From Datnioides undecimradiatus (lineage: Eukaryota > Chordata > Actinopteri > Lobotiformes > Datnioididae): 64,000 bases of DNA. The position numbers were made by a program, and so were the translations under genes. Every line of letters starts with the position of its first letter. The first letter of the stretch is position 1. Below the pieces are notes generated by a model. It did no database searches. It was not told the origin of the DNA and was given only the letters and a program-made list of their open reading frames with translations. The DNA lies in contig WARS01000069.1 in the NCBI GenBank assembly GCA_008933995.1, positions 1,240,001 to 1,304,000 of the forward strand, written 5' to 3'. Below are positions 1 through 12,851 of this stretch, one piece after another.

Positions 1-1654
1 CAGGGAGGTGATTAGAAACACGTATTTAAAAAAAAAAAAAGTAATAAATGGGAGAAAAATGATTTCCCATTAAACCCTCGAATCACCGATTTGGAGCAGC
101 GCTGCGACACACACGTGTTTGCTATCAAAGCAGACACAGGGCGTGTTACTAATTGCTCATTTTGGGAGTAATTGGTGTTTTCCTGCAGCTCAGACCGCGA
201 CCCCGATTCTCGAATAGGTCAATTAACTTTATTGCTGCTATTGCTGAAGGCAGATGAAAAGTCAGGTGAATGATGCGAGATTTAACCGAGCCGCCGCCGT
301 CACTGCACTCCACCCGGAGCCTCTGTCCGTCGCCGCGCTGCAGGAAGTCTGCTGCAAAGGATGAGTCTAGCATCCTGGGTTTCCTGTGTCTGATCATCAC
401 GCCGTACGATTCCAGTCTGCAGGGAGATCCCAAACGTTGCCTGGCGTTGTATCAACATGTCCACGGTGGTCACCGTTCAGGTGAGAAGATCAGGTGGGGG
501 AGGAGGGGTGGTGGGAAAGGAGAAGAGGGAGGTGGAGAGGGGGAGAGGAGGGAGAGGGTAAAGAGGGGAAACAGGAAGTTCAGGACCATCAACCAGGTAA
601 AGGCAGAGGATGAGGCCACATTATACGTAATAATCCGTGTGCACAGATGATCTGCACATCGGGGTTTTGGTGGGGAAGGTCAGGATTTTACAGCTGGAGC
701 TGGTTTTTGAACCAGTGACCAGGGGCAGTGTCTGTGCTAAGCTAAGCTAACCTAAGCTAAGCTAACCAGCGATATCGATCTTCAGATCCAACTTTATTAA
801 AGTGACTAAACTGTTTCTCTGTTTTAAAGCCAACAGTGCTGACTGTTGTAGCAGAGGAAAGGTTTGGGATTTAATTAATTAATTTAATTTAATGTGAGGT
901 ATAATTGCCTTGAAACTGAGAGCAGTACTTGAGTAGCTGCTCTGAGTCACTTCCCAAACACTGAAGTCTAAAAGTTAAAGTCTGTTTATTCGCATCAGTT
1001 CCGTCCTTCGAGCCGTGATCCACACAGTCGTGGAGAACCCGGAAAACATCGGTCGGTAAGATCCAGCATTTGAAAAGTCTGGAGCCTGGAGTCTGATTTG
1101 TTTGAATGACGCTAATCAGTGATTTGACATTTCAAGACTCTGTAAAGACTGAGGGACAGACGTTTTGACATCATGCGACGTCACACTTCAGAAACTGACC
1201 CAGTAAGTCCCTCAGGCTGCAGACGGCATCCGCTCGGCAGCCAGGACGCCCTCTCTATGAAGTGAAATGCATTAAGGAAACATTTATCTGAGACTTGAGA
1301 CAAAAGAGATTTCTGAGTGCACGTTCTGACAGAAAGCCATGAAGCGTGTGAACGTGTGTTTGCAGAGTCTGAGAATCATCTCTGCGTGAGTGTGTGTGTG
1401 GGAGATGAACTGTAAAAGACTGAGACGTGTTTGATATTCATACAACACATACCACCTGCTGTGAGGTGTAATGCATAATAATGTGATGTAAAGGCTGGTT
1501 TACATTAAAGTGATTGGATCCACATCACTAACCACTGGTCATCAAATGTCTTCTGACTGCAGCAGCTTCGTCCGAACAGTGATCACAATATTGATGTCAA
1601 GCTATTTTAAACTGTTGACGTTTGATTTGAAACACACCGGTATGATGCAGTTCA

Positions 1655-1740
1655 GTGTGGGTACTTGTAAGTTGTGAATGGTCACGGAAAGTTCTTGAAA
1701 AGTCATGGAAAGGTTTGGAAATTGAGTGAGTATTTGTTCT
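1655..1740 (+). repeat. Dispersed repeat fragment with GGAAAAGTCATGGAA-type motif
   Basis: Contains a chain of diverged GTCATGGAAAG/TTCTTGAAAAG units. The same motif recurs at 2770-2860 and 5570-5870 in this window. I recognise this motif as common in fish interspersed repeats, but cannot assign a family. Confidence 0.4.
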
Positions 1741-4700
1741 TTAACTCCAGGTACTTTTTCTTTTTTAAAACCCGGCTCCTCTGCTTCGTTCAGCCCTGTT
1801 GCTCTGCTGTTTGCCCCCGCTGGCCCATCAGATGGCAATGTGGAGCTGGATTACCAGATCCATCTCAGACCAAACAGACAGGAGCATCTTCGAGCACCAG
1901 CCTGCACCTCCAGGTCCTGACGTGAGGCCCCCACACGGTTAAATCAACCCACGACTGCAGCGTAACCTTGAGCTCACAGGCTTATTCACCATGACGCCCT
2001 AACAGCACCAAATGTTGTGCAAGACACCCAGTGCATTCCTGCTCCTTTACCTTCTGCAGAGTCAGCACGTTTGTTAGACAACAGTAAGACAAGAAGATGA
2101 AGATGAGAAGGTCTCTCATGATTCTCCAGAGCAGGACTTAAAGAGTTACCAGGCACATGTTGGACCTGACAGTGTTGTGGGCGTGTTTGGGCTGTAAACA
2201 CAATGAGCACATCCACCGCAGCCACTGAAGGGGAGTGAGGACCGTGTGTGTTCAGCCCACAACACCTGATTCTTCTCACCTTTAACGGCTTGTGAGTGTC
2301 ACCTGGCAGCAGGACGGCAAGGTGTGGTTGGCGTACCTGGAGCTGCTGCGGCGTCGGATTAAATGTGCAGGACACAGCGTGAGAGGTAAATAAATATGCC
2401 AGACTATCATTTGTACTCGCGGGCTGTAATTATCAGTGTGTGGGCGTGGAGAGAGAAAGAGCTGCGAGTGTGTTTGTGTGTAAACAGATGCGAGAGTGAC
2501 AGCGTTTCACTGTTCTGGGAGCAAATGGAGAAATCCTGCGATCGTCTCTTCTGTCAAGTGGCTGCAAACTCTCGCTGTGAGCGCAATCACGTCTGACGCT
2601 CTGTTGGAGACGAAGCTGCTGCTCTGCTGCCTGCGTGTTTGAAGCTTGTTTTAAAGACAGCGATAGACATTTGCTCACCGGCACCTTTGGCTTTTACTGA
2701 AGAGAATGAAGTTGCTCTGCTGCGGTGCAGGTACATAAAAACCTGGATGTTATCAAATCAGAAATCATCTTTGAGTTGTGAATGTGCGTGAAAGGTCTTG
2801 AAACTTGAGCTTGCATAAAAGAATATTTTGAAATTTGGGCAGTTCAGATTCAAGATGGGTGTTTTATTGATGTATAATGGATCAGTGTTAAACAGTATTT
2901 GATGTTTGCATAGTTAGCTCATGTTAATCTGCAGCTGCTTTTAGCTGTGCTCAATAAGAAACAGTAATGAATAACAAAGTTACACACAGTTACACATCAC
3001 ACACACACGTCAGCTCAAACTTCCTCAAACGCTACAGATAGCTTAGCACAAAGGCTAGCCTGGCTCTGTATAAAAGTCTGTAAAAGCCCAGCTCGTCCTG
3101 AACATCACGAATCAGCCTCTTTTACATCTTGTTTGTTGTGGTTTTACCTTTACTGGCTGTCAACACTTTACAATGAAGGACTTTGATTAGTTGCCAGGCA
3201 ACAAATGAGGAGCTAATTGCCGTAATGAGTAACACCTAATCAGCCTTTAGCAATTAGCCAGTGATTAGTTAATGAATCAAAGGAACGCGATGAGAACAGA
3301 CAGGATCCTTTTAATGATCAATCATTAGTTAATAACGAGGTGTGATACAGATTACTTAGAAGTTACTCAGTAATCCCTGATTACTTCCTCATTTCCTGTT
3401 TCATTCAGTTCTCATTAGGAATCATTAGGCGAGTTATTGATTACTAATCTGTTCCCGATTCATTCCTCACTCATAGATAATCATTAGCACATATTTAGTT
3501 AGCATTTAGCTTCTCATGCGGTCCTCATTTGTTCCCTGATACCTTAAGTGTTTTATCTATTTATCGATGTTATACTTCAGACAGAGTCGGGCTGTTTCCA
3601 GTCTTCGTGGTAACTCATGGGAAACAAATTCATCCTGAACATTGGCTGATTTTTTATTTTTTAACGTATTTAACCTTTCCTGTGGACGCGACGCCGCCTT
3701 TCTCGACACCGTAACCTCGCAGCGGGTTCGGTCAGACGTCTCCAGCTGCACACTTCTTCGTCTTGTCACTCTGGAATTTAATCTGAGGGAAGTTTGGCAG
3801 TCACAGAGATGAAATCTGCATCCAAAAGCAACGCCTGGACTCCGATTAAGGTCCTCCATAACCCTCGTATCGCCAGTGTCATCTGAGAAGGCTGAATACT
3901 TTGCATTCTCGATGTGGAGGTCTTTGTGTGTGTGTGTAAAACTAGATCCATGTTGAAAACTGGCAGGATTTTCCGTTTTCGCTTAACTCGGGCTTTTTGA
4001 GCAGCTAGGGTTTCACATGTGGAGACAGGCGCAGGCTGTTTGGTGCCAGGCTGCAGTGATAGCTTCATATTTGACCTTGTTTCCGTGTGTCGAGTGCATT
4101 CAGGCCCTGAGATGGTTGGATTCCCCTCGAAAGTGACATTATTCATTTTGGATATGAATACTGTTTGTTTATTGAAATGATGACAAACGTTTCTCTCCTC
4201 ACCAACGTTGCAGGAGGAACGTCAGCAGCTCGTTTTGACTCATTAGCTGATTTTCTTCCCAGTTTGGAGTCAGTGCTGATGTTAATAAACCTGGATGGCA
4301 TCATAAACTTCTGGACCTGCCATTTGGTCGTTTGCTCTCCTGACAGAGCACGTTTGTGGCATCGAAAACTATCAGAACTGGGCCAGCTACATTCAGCGCT
4401 CAGTCCACTGGGTTCTTCTTCTACTACTTCTACTTCGACTTCAGCCACGTCAGATTGAGGTCTTGGCTCATGCAGGACGTGATGTAGTCGCAGGTTACAG
4501 CTCCCGACTTGTAGTTTAAATTACTCTTGTGGTCAAAAACATTGAAGCCAAACTCAAAGCTGCAAATAGTTTTCTCCTAAATATCAGGTAGACCGACTTC
4601 TGACCAACACACATTGAATTTAGGCTGAAATGCCCAACTTCAGACCAGACCTGGACACTGGACACGAATTCAGGTACAGATGATTTAATCGGTTTAACAG

Positions 4701-5529
4701 ATAAAGATAATGGTTAAGTCCAAACACCAGAAACACAAAATACAGAATGAAACCTCTTCCAGCTCCATCAAACTGGATGGGGTTGAAGATCTCAGGCTGA
4801 TGTGAAGGATGTCGCACCACTGGAGGTTTAACCTGTGTTTACTGTGTAACCGACAGGCTGATGGTCTGTGCTGACCGATGCTCGTCTGAACTGCATCGCT
4901 GCCAAGTAATGAGCACCTGAGAGCAAATGTCCCGACTGTAAACCGGAGACAGGGAATAGGCAACAGCATTGTGTCCCGCACAAAGTCAACAGGCCGATCC
5001 CTTCGTGAGCGTCACCTGTATCAAGAAGAGGTGGGGTCAGCTTTGTTCGAGTGTCTTTTCGGTGTAACAAAGAGTCGCTTTGCAACAAATAGGCAGAGGC
5101 AATTATGGCTACAGCAAATTATAACAAACACACTGCTGAGACGTTAGCGAACACAAGTTCGACTCCACGACCTCACGAAAGCTGGAAGTCTTCCCAGACC
5201 TGCGACGGGGATGCGGAGGCCTCCTGAAGTGATGCAGCTCGCAGACTGAAACATGTTGCTGGTGCCTGATTTTTAAGTTTCTGTTGGTTCTTACTGTTGT
5301 TGGCAGACTGAGACACTCAACAAATACAAACTGGATTACTATGAAATGTTGTACAGGGTTTCATGTTCCCTTGAGGATGAATCCACCTGACTTTCTCTTG
5401 AGTGACACCAGCAGGAAAGAGCTTTCACTTCAGTGTCTCAGTCTCGATTTATTGGATTTGCAGTGTTTTGTCCAGATGTTCTTGGTTTCCAGGGGATCAC
5501 CCTCTGTGTGTTCTTCTAGCCATGAAGTT

Positions 5530-5875
5530 GACATGAATTGCCTTGTGGCTTTGAGTGAAACACATACCAACGGCCCTGGACAACCTGGAAAAGTCATTTT
5601 AATGTCTTGTTTTCCAGGCCTGGAAAAGTCATGGAATAATGTTGCGTTTAATGCAGTCTAAGAAAACTGCAAATTTATTTTCTGCAGCTGTTGATGTAAC
5701 ATCGCTCCACAATGCACTGATGCCTTCTTTTCCATCAATTACCAAGTGTTTCCCGGGCATTGGTCTGTTTGTGCTCTTTGAGATTCTTTGAGGTAGAAAT
5801 TTGATTATAGCTCCTGGAAAAGTTATGGAAAGGTTTTGCATTTTGTCCGTGATGATGTTCAGTAACCCTGGAAGC
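5530..5875 (+). repeat. Dispersed repeat with CCTGGAAAAGTCATGGAA motifs
   Basis: Three diverged copies of CTGGAAAAGT(C/T)ATGGAA occur at about 5587, 5620 and 5812, with CCAGGCCTGG between the first two and CCCTGGAAG near the end. A related fragment is at 1655-1740. Probably the tail of an old retroelement; class not established. Confidence 0.4.
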
Positions 5876-6517
5876 CACAGTAGATGTTTGTCATGGATTT
5901 CCTCGTAGAGTCACATCCCTCATCAGGTCAAAGTGTTGGTTTGAAAAAATCCAGCTAACATCAGCTGTAATTAGTGTTTAGTTAGTGCTAGTTAGCAAAT
6001 ATTAAGAAAACTAAAGCTAAACCACAGCATCGGCATTGCTCGTATGATGCAAAACTGAGTTTCATTAAAGTCTCACACACGTTATTAGAGCAGCAGTGAC
6101 CGATAATTGAATCCTGCTGGTGTATTTATAAAGCATTTAAAGGAAGGTGTAGTTTAAAACAAGTCACTCACAATAAATGAACAAGGAGCGGGAGAACAAA
6201 CATGCGCAGGTTCGTTTCCAGGAGCTCGTCTCAAGTGGTTTTGTTTGGAGCCAAAACTATGAGCTTCACATGCACTGAACATGGCGTAACTGCTCCTTTC
6301 TCCACTGCAGTAATTAAAATTACACTTTTTTAGCAGGCAGCTAAAGCAGCTGTAAAATACAAACATTTAGCACAAAACAGTGATTTTAAATAAAACCGGG
6401 CAGCGCTGTTAGCTGCCAGGACTTTACCAAGTCTTTGTTACTGATCTGGCTGATGAAAACTGTTAAGGTGTGAGGTCATTTCAGGGTAACATGTATGGAA
6501 AGTTATGACATGGATCG

Positions 6518-7228
6518 ACAGATTTTAATTAGAGCTATCCAGATTTAAGAGAGATAGATTTAAGAAAGATAAACATATAAAATAGACTTAAGATAGACAG
6601 GCAGACATATTTAAGATAGATAAAAGATTTAGGACAGACAGATTGAAGATAAAGAGAGATAGATTTAAGGTAGATTTAAGACAGATAGCTTTAAAATAAA
6701 GAGATGGACTCATTTAAGATAGAGATTTAAGAAAGATATAAAATAGATTTAGGAAAGAGACAGATTTAAGATAAAGAGAGACAGATTTAAGATAGAGACA
6801 GATTGAAGATAGACTTGAGATAGATAGCTTCAAGATAAAGCGAGAGATAGATTGAAGATTTAGGAAAGAGACAGATTTAAGTTAAAGAGATTTGAGATAA
6901 AGAAATTGATTGATAGAGATAGATTAAAGATGGATAGACAGACATAAAATAGATTTAAGATAGAGAGATAGATTTAAGATATAGAGATAGATTTGAGATA
7001 GATAGCTCTAAGATAAAGCGATAGATAGGTTTAAGGTAGAGGCAGATTGAAGATAAAGAGAGATTTGAGATAGCTTTAAGATAAAGAGATGATAGATTTA
7101 AGAAAGATATAAAATAGATTTAGGATAGAGATAGATTTAAAATAAGAGATGTAAGATCAATAGATTTACGATAGATAGATGAGGCATAGATGTATAGATA
7201 TAGATCTATGATGTAGACAGGTAGAGAT
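6518..7228 (+). repeat. Degenerate GATA/GATTTAAGATA simple-repeat field
   Basis: About 700 bp of purine- and AT-rich DNA built from diverged units such as AGATTTAAGATAGA and GATAGATTTAAG. The spacing is irregular, so it is an old, decayed minisatellite. No coding potential. Confidence 0.8.
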
Positions 7229-8690
7229 ACTCCTGGAACCGCGCTCATGCAGACATTCAGGGCGTGGTGTTGTGCTCGCCCACACACCCACATCTCATAC
7301 CAGTCGTCTGTCAAAGGTGCGATCACCTGAGGTCACACCTGGAAAAACAGTTTCTGCGCTCTGAGCTTAAAGGTCAAACTGACTAACGAGGCGTAACGAG
7401 AACGTTTTGTCGCTTCTGGGGAAGTTTACAGTGAATCTATGGTTTATTGCATTACACTTGTTTGTGTTTGAGCTGCAGAACGGTTTAAACTCAGCTTACT
7501 CCTGCTGTTTAAGCTTGGTCTGAACGTTAAAGTGGATGTGGCCTCTATTAAGGACTGCAAGCTCAGTGGCTCAGTGATCAAACTTCTGATGATTGGTGTG
7601 CACATTTAAACACACGGATCCCAGAGTCTTTTAACCATTTTTTTGGTTGAACAGTGTCAGGGCGCTGTTGGATGGATGGATGGATGATTTATTTTTAATG
7701 CATCCATGAGGTTTAAAGGTCTCCAATAAACTCCATTTAATGAGGGTCACATGGGGCAGCATGGACAAAGGGAGATGACAGAGCACAATCAGGCTTCTTT
7801 TCACCCCCCCACACTAAACTCCTCCCATGTGCAGGAAGGTAACTCCTACCACTTCCTGTCTTAGGCTAGCCTCGAGATTCTTTAACAGCCTCTGAATCTA
7901 AACAAGTGAAGCCGGCGCTGAAGCTGCATCCTTTCAAACGGACGCCAGGGGGCGCCAAAAAGACGGCAGGCTGTGAGCCAACTCCACTGATTCATCACCT
8001 CCATCAATAATTCCTCTGGTGCGTTTATGGCGTCAGTCATTACTGCCAGGCCATCATGATGGTGAATCTCATTTATTTAAAGGTAGTTTCTGTGGAGAAC
8101 CAGGTGACGTGATTCTGCAGAACAGCAACACACTGATACTGTCGACATAACGGTTGTGATCAGCTGCTGTAAAGGAGCTAGTAAAGGAGACGTTTTGGCC
8201 CCGACAACATTTGAAAATGTTAAATTATCATTTTTGCACCTTTCAGGAAGCAAAATAATTTTATTTTGGAGTTATTTTTATTTACATACAAATCTTCTTT
8301 CCATTGCCATAAATCCTGTGTAAAATCTGTATTTTTCTGATTTTTAGCTTCAGTTTTTGGCCCAAAACCAACAAAATAACACGTTCGTTGGCGTAATTAA
8401 GCTAAATTACCTGCTCTCCATGAACGGACTCAATAGACTCTGATCTAATGACTCTCAGTCAAGAAGCGGGTGGGGGTTTTATTAATTAACACGTTTGTTT
8501 TAAATAAGTAATCAGGTCACATCTCGCCCCTGCGTGGCGCCCCCTGCAGGCCGACCCTCAGACTGACCCGCAGCTGCTGCGGCTCCACAGTTTCATCCCT
8601 GCTGCATGTTTTTGTCCTGGTGTGTAATGAACATTGCAGCCTCACGGGGGCTCAGAGTCTGAGTCCGGGTGTATTTTAGGGTATAGAGGA

Positions 8691-8692
<2 letters not shown>

Positions 8693-8750
<58 letters not shown>
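8693..8750 (+). repeat. (GT)n microsatellite
   Basis: About 29 uninterrupted GT dinucleotides just upstream of the CpG-rich leader, followed by a G run. Alternating purine-pyrimidine DNA like this can adopt Z-form. Confidence 0.97.
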
Positions 8751-8752
<2 letters not shown>

Positions 8753-8859
8753 AGGGGGGGTATCACAGCAGAGGAGGCAGTAATAATAATAACAGCAGTC
8801 TTCTCTGCTTAAGCCTCTGCAGACCCCCCCCCCCCATATTCCTTTATATCTCCCTCCTA

Positions 8860-9831
8860 CGAGATGCGCCCCCCCCAGCTCGACCACCTCTCCGCCGCTG
8901 ATAAGCAGCATAACGGGGAGGAGCTCTGCCCTCGCGCGGCTCCTCCTCCATTGCCTGCGTTTTCTTGCCCCCCCTCCACACTCACACACACATACACATA
9001 CACACTCGTCTCCTCCCCCCGTCGCCTCCCCCTCCTCCTCCTCCTCCTTGCAGCCTGTCTGATCGAGAGGGAAGATGATGAAAAAGAAGTAAAGGGGCGC
9101 AGAGAGCGCGCTGAGGGGGGGATCTCTTTATTTTCTTACAAGCGGAAAAGGCGTCACAGCGGCGCAGCGCGGAGGACGGAAGAGAGGGAGACGCATCACG
9201 GAGTGGGAGATAGGAAAGACGGAGGGAGGGAGGAGGCGACAGCGGCACGTAAACACGACAGAAAACGGCGAATCGGGACGGCGGACAGCGGCGATCACCC
9301 CCCGCGTCCCCGCTCGTCTCCTCATCTCCATCTCCATCCTTTTCTGCGCGCTCATCCCTTTTTGCGCACCGAGGTGCGGCGCGGTGTTTTTCCGCTTTAA
9401 CCTCTGTTTTCATTTTAACCTCCGGACAAAAAACCTCCGCGCGCTCTCCCGCATAACAAGCATCAGAGGCGCGAGGAGGGAGGAGGTCTGTGCCGTCACC
9501 GCGACCGACGGGATCCACCGGGAGTCCTGCCCGGGACGATCATCGGCGCGAGATAAACCCGGCAGAGGCGGCGGTGGCGGAGGAGGTGGAGGTGGGGGGG
9601 GTAAACACTGCGAGATGACTGTAGAGTAACCCGGCTAAAGCATAAGAGGGAGAGACCCCGATACCCCTCCCCTCTCCCTCCCCCCTCTCCGTTCACCGGT
9701 TATCACCGACACTCCAGCATCACCGATGCGATGGCATAGCGGCTTCTGCAGCAAAACGACCCGAGCGGAATCCGAGCAGGGCTCTCATCCACCATGAACC
9801 TCTGAAAGGCATCGGACACGGGCACAGATGG
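8860..9831 (+). promoter_or_regulatory. mgat3: CpG-rich island: candidate mgat3 promoter and untranslated first exon
   Basis: This is the most CpG-dense stretch in the window, in contrast to AT-rich flanks. It ends in a strong splice donor, ATGG|GTAAGA (exon end 9831, GT at 9832-9833). The nearest suitable downstream acceptor preceding a coding exon is at 49172. Mammalian MGAT3 also has untranslated leader exon(s) separated by a long intron from the coding exon, so this fits as leader exon 1. The transcription start cannot be placed from sequence; a TTTATAT element at about 8843-8849 is weak evidence of a TATA box. It could instead be the promoter of an unseen transcript. Confidence 0.6.
9615..9831 (+). 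promoter_or_regulatory. mgat3: Cluster of short upstream ORFs in the candidate leader
   Basis: Upstream ATGs lie at 9615 (4 codons, stop 9627-9629), 9726 (23 codons, stop 9795-9797), 9731 (2 codons) and 9794 (3 codons, stop 9803-9805). The last has a strong initiation context, CCACCATGA. Its ATG overlaps the stop of the 23-codon frame as ATGA. A fifth ATG at 9828, if spliced to 49173, would read ATG-GGA-TGA, with its stop overlapping the mgat3 start codon as ATGA. The ATGs and stops are seen directly; their presence in mRNA and effect on translation are inferred. Confidence 0.5.
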
Positions 9832-10948
9832 GTAAGAGGAGGCGCCGCTGCATTTCATTATGTTATTCTGTGCTGGTGGGGGGGGTGGCGTGAAGCCCCC
9901 TGTGATACTGCACGTTCAGTTTAACCTGTAATACAGAGGAAGGTGTGTGTGTGTGTGTGTGTGTGGACTGGTCCTGCAGACGGAGCACTCATGATTCAGA
10001 TCTGTTGTGGTTTGAGGGTCCTGGACTGTGGATGCTGGTCGGGCCTGCTGGGCTCAGGCCTGAGAGGCCGAACGGGTCAGAGGGCAGAATGTCACAGAGA
10101 CGTTAAATGATGAAAAACCTGCAAGAAATCTGCACAAAATGTGCAAATCAACTAAAAAAACGTGCAGGATTTTAACGGAAATGACGACAAAAGAGAGAAA
10201 AACACTTTGTTCTTGTGTGGGAGGAGTTTGACGTGTCAGAGACCGTGTCAGAGCCTGTTCAGGACTCTGGGTCGAGGGTTTAGCCCTGAGGTCTGCAGTC
10301 TCAGTTTCAGGCGTCTGAAGGTACTTCAGCGTCTCTGTGGCGGCGCTCGGCCTCGTCGCCTCCACTCTGCGGCGCGGCGTCTCCTCGCCACTTTTCCCAC
10401 CAAAAACAACACGTTCAGCTTCTGCTCAGACAATAAAACAACAAATACACAAAGACCAGAAAGCGTCAGAGGCTGAACCCGTTTCTGATTTCCCACGAGA
10501 GCCGAGCTGCCTCCCCGGGCGCCGGGCGCGGGGTCAGGTATTGATCCAGGCCTCCAGATGGGGCCGGAGGACTTAAGTGCAAGTGGAGGGAGGAGGGAGG
10601 AGGTTCGACCACAAACACCGAAGCCTTTCTCTGCTGTGACGCGCTGCCCTCGAGCAAGGCAGTGAACCAGCAGCATCAGGTGCGACCGTGTGACCACGGA
10701 GCACGCTCAGTGAGCTCCCTCAGCCTGAATCCAGGTTTCTGAGGATACGTCAGAGGCCGGTCCTGGAGAGCAGGGTTCACCGGGACCACCTTCAGTGTTC
10801 TGTATCCGCAGTCATCAGGGTCAACACCCGCTTATCGCAGAGTAAATGCTCGTGGTCACGTCGTTTACACGTGTTCCAGCTCAGGCATTCACTGTAGCAG
10901 CAGCCATGTTGGTAAGCAGGAAGTAAATACTCAGCCGCCGCCGCCACA

Positions 10949-10951
<3 letters not shown>

Positions 10952-10989
<38 letters not shown>

Positions 10990-11124
10990 TGGGTGTGTGT
11001 GGGTGTGCACATGCATTTGAGTCAAGATGAGGAGGTAAACAGAGTTAAAGACTAAAGATGGAGGTCGTATGAATGTAGCTAAGGCCAGGAGAATAAAAAG
11101 GGAAATTAGAGCAGAGTGTGTGTG

Positions 11125-11190
<66 letters not shown>
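10952..11190 (+). repeat. Two (GT)n microsatellites
   Basis: An interrupted GT array at 10952-11007 and a longer one at 11116-11190 with a single CG interruption, separated by about 110 bp. Confidence 0.95.
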
Positions 11191-11191
<1 letters not shown>

Positions 11192-12635
11192 ACTCCACCT
11201 GAGCCCCCACACACAGCTGAAGAACACGCCTTCGTTTGCATTTATAAAGGAACAATGCTGCATTTTGCAAAACGTGATCGTTCGTGTTCTGGCCGTGAGT
11301 CCAACGCCGCGTGTGGCCCTTTGCATAAACATGACGTGCTAGTTAGCTTAGCATAAACGCCTGGTAACAAACTCCACCTGCCTGCAGCTGCTGACACGCT
11401 TTAATGCTGCAGCTGTTTCCCAACGTCTCGTCCACACAAACAGCGATTTGTTCAGCCTTGTTTCACGTTTGTGTAACCAGACAAACCGTAACTGTTTGAA
11501 ACTGAGGCCGTTACCAAACCGTCTCGTATTGTTGCAGCTCCATCCATGTTGACTCCTGATTGGAGGGGAATATCGGAGCACATACACGTTAGCATAGCAC
11601 ATTAGCATCTCAACTGCAAAACACCAAGATCACCTGATGTTCGCTTGTTGGTTGCTAAGAAACGTGAATCCGTCTCATAACTCTGTCTGTCTGATGTCCT
11701 TCCTGAAATGTGGAACTGTTCCTTTAATATCTGGCTGAAACGTTTGAGGCGTATCAGACCCAGACGTCTTTGACCTGCGTGAACCGCAGACATTTCGCTT
11801 CAGGTCAAGCTGTGACCACAAACCAAACAAAGCAGACGTGACATCCTGCAGAGCGTGTGAACAGCGATCAGCAGCCCTGCATTTCAAACCACTTGTGAAG
11901 TGACGTGTGTTCACACCGTGTTGGACGTAAATAAACCAGTGGAGCTTGTCGATGCTCTGGTTGGCTGAGCTTCTCTGTGCAGGTTAGCTTCAAAATCAGT
12001 GACTTAAATCTCAGTTTAACACGTTTTACATCTTCAAATGTTCAGACTGATGTTCGCGGATCGTGAACATACTGGCATCGTATCGGTGTTAACGGCAGAG
12101 TCGCATCGCTGCGGTCGCTTCTGAAACTGAATATTTACTTTCTCACGGTTCCTGGATTTTAGCTTTGTTGTCAAAGAGTTTAAATATCGGGTGATCTCGA
12201 CCTCAGGCCGAGCAGCGAAGTGCAGAGGCTGATTTCTGCTTGATGTGGTGTGAACCTGTAACGTGGAGTGAACTGAAACCAGCTCTGAGGTCACACAGCG
12301 GTGCACGGGACATGGGAGGCGCTGAGCTGCAGCGTGTTTCCTTCGGGAACGCCTGAAACCAGGAGCGAGTGCATGTGAGCGTTCAGTGCTCCTCACCTGC
12401 TCGGTCAGAGCAGCGGCCGGGTGAAGCCGAGTGATGCAGGAGGTCGTGGCTGTTCCAGCAGCTGCTGGTGGCTCTTCCTGTGGGTTTTGGCATGAACGTG
12501 CTCTTTGTTCTGCTGGAGGTCGGCGGGACAAAGGGAGGTGTTCAGCGCCGAGGCCCCGTCATTAAGAGACGGAGCTCAGCAGAGAAGAGGCGTGCAGCAA
12601 CATGAATGCTGTCTTTCCACTGACCTGGATCATCC

Positions 12636-12729
12636 TGTGTGTGTGTGTGTGTGTGTGTGTCTGTGCTTGAACGGGGTCGTCCCAGGCTCCAGGATGTCCA
12701 AACAGCGTCATGCTATGCTAACCCAGCCG

Positions 12730-12767
<38 letters not shown>

Positions 12768-12808
12768 GGGGAATTAAGCTGTGTTCCACCTCTGATCTGG
12801 CATCTGTA

Positions 12809-12850
<42 letters not shown>
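12636..12850 (+). repeat. (GT)n, (CTG)12 and (CA)n microsatellite cluster
   Basis: GT array at 12636-12660, twelve perfect CTG units at 12731-12766, and CA array at 12810-12850. The CTG run is open in several frames (poly-Leu, poly-Ala or poly-Ser) but has no gene context. Confidence 0.95.

Positions 12851-12851
<1 letters not shown>

Larger units (their letters stand above)
1..8690. other. Upstream intergenic DNA with no recognisable gene
   Basis: Open frames on both strands are short and match no family I recognise. A small run of GCTAA/CCTAA units lies at about 735-767. Old interspersed-repeat remnants and a GATA-like repeat field are annotated separately. An unseen distal exon of a neighbouring gene cannot be excluded. 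Confidence 0.5.

Noticed and set aside
8864..9518. Overlapping 178-codon open frames on both strands in the CpG island
   Set aside because: GC-rich DNA has few stop codons. Both frames are low-complexity, opposite-strand mirrors with no recognisable domain. An untranslated leader exon explains the region better.
12731..12766. (CTG)12 as a coding poly-Leu/Ala tract or disease-type expansion
   Set aside because: No supported exon around it, and twelve units is an ordinary length for an intronic microsatellite.
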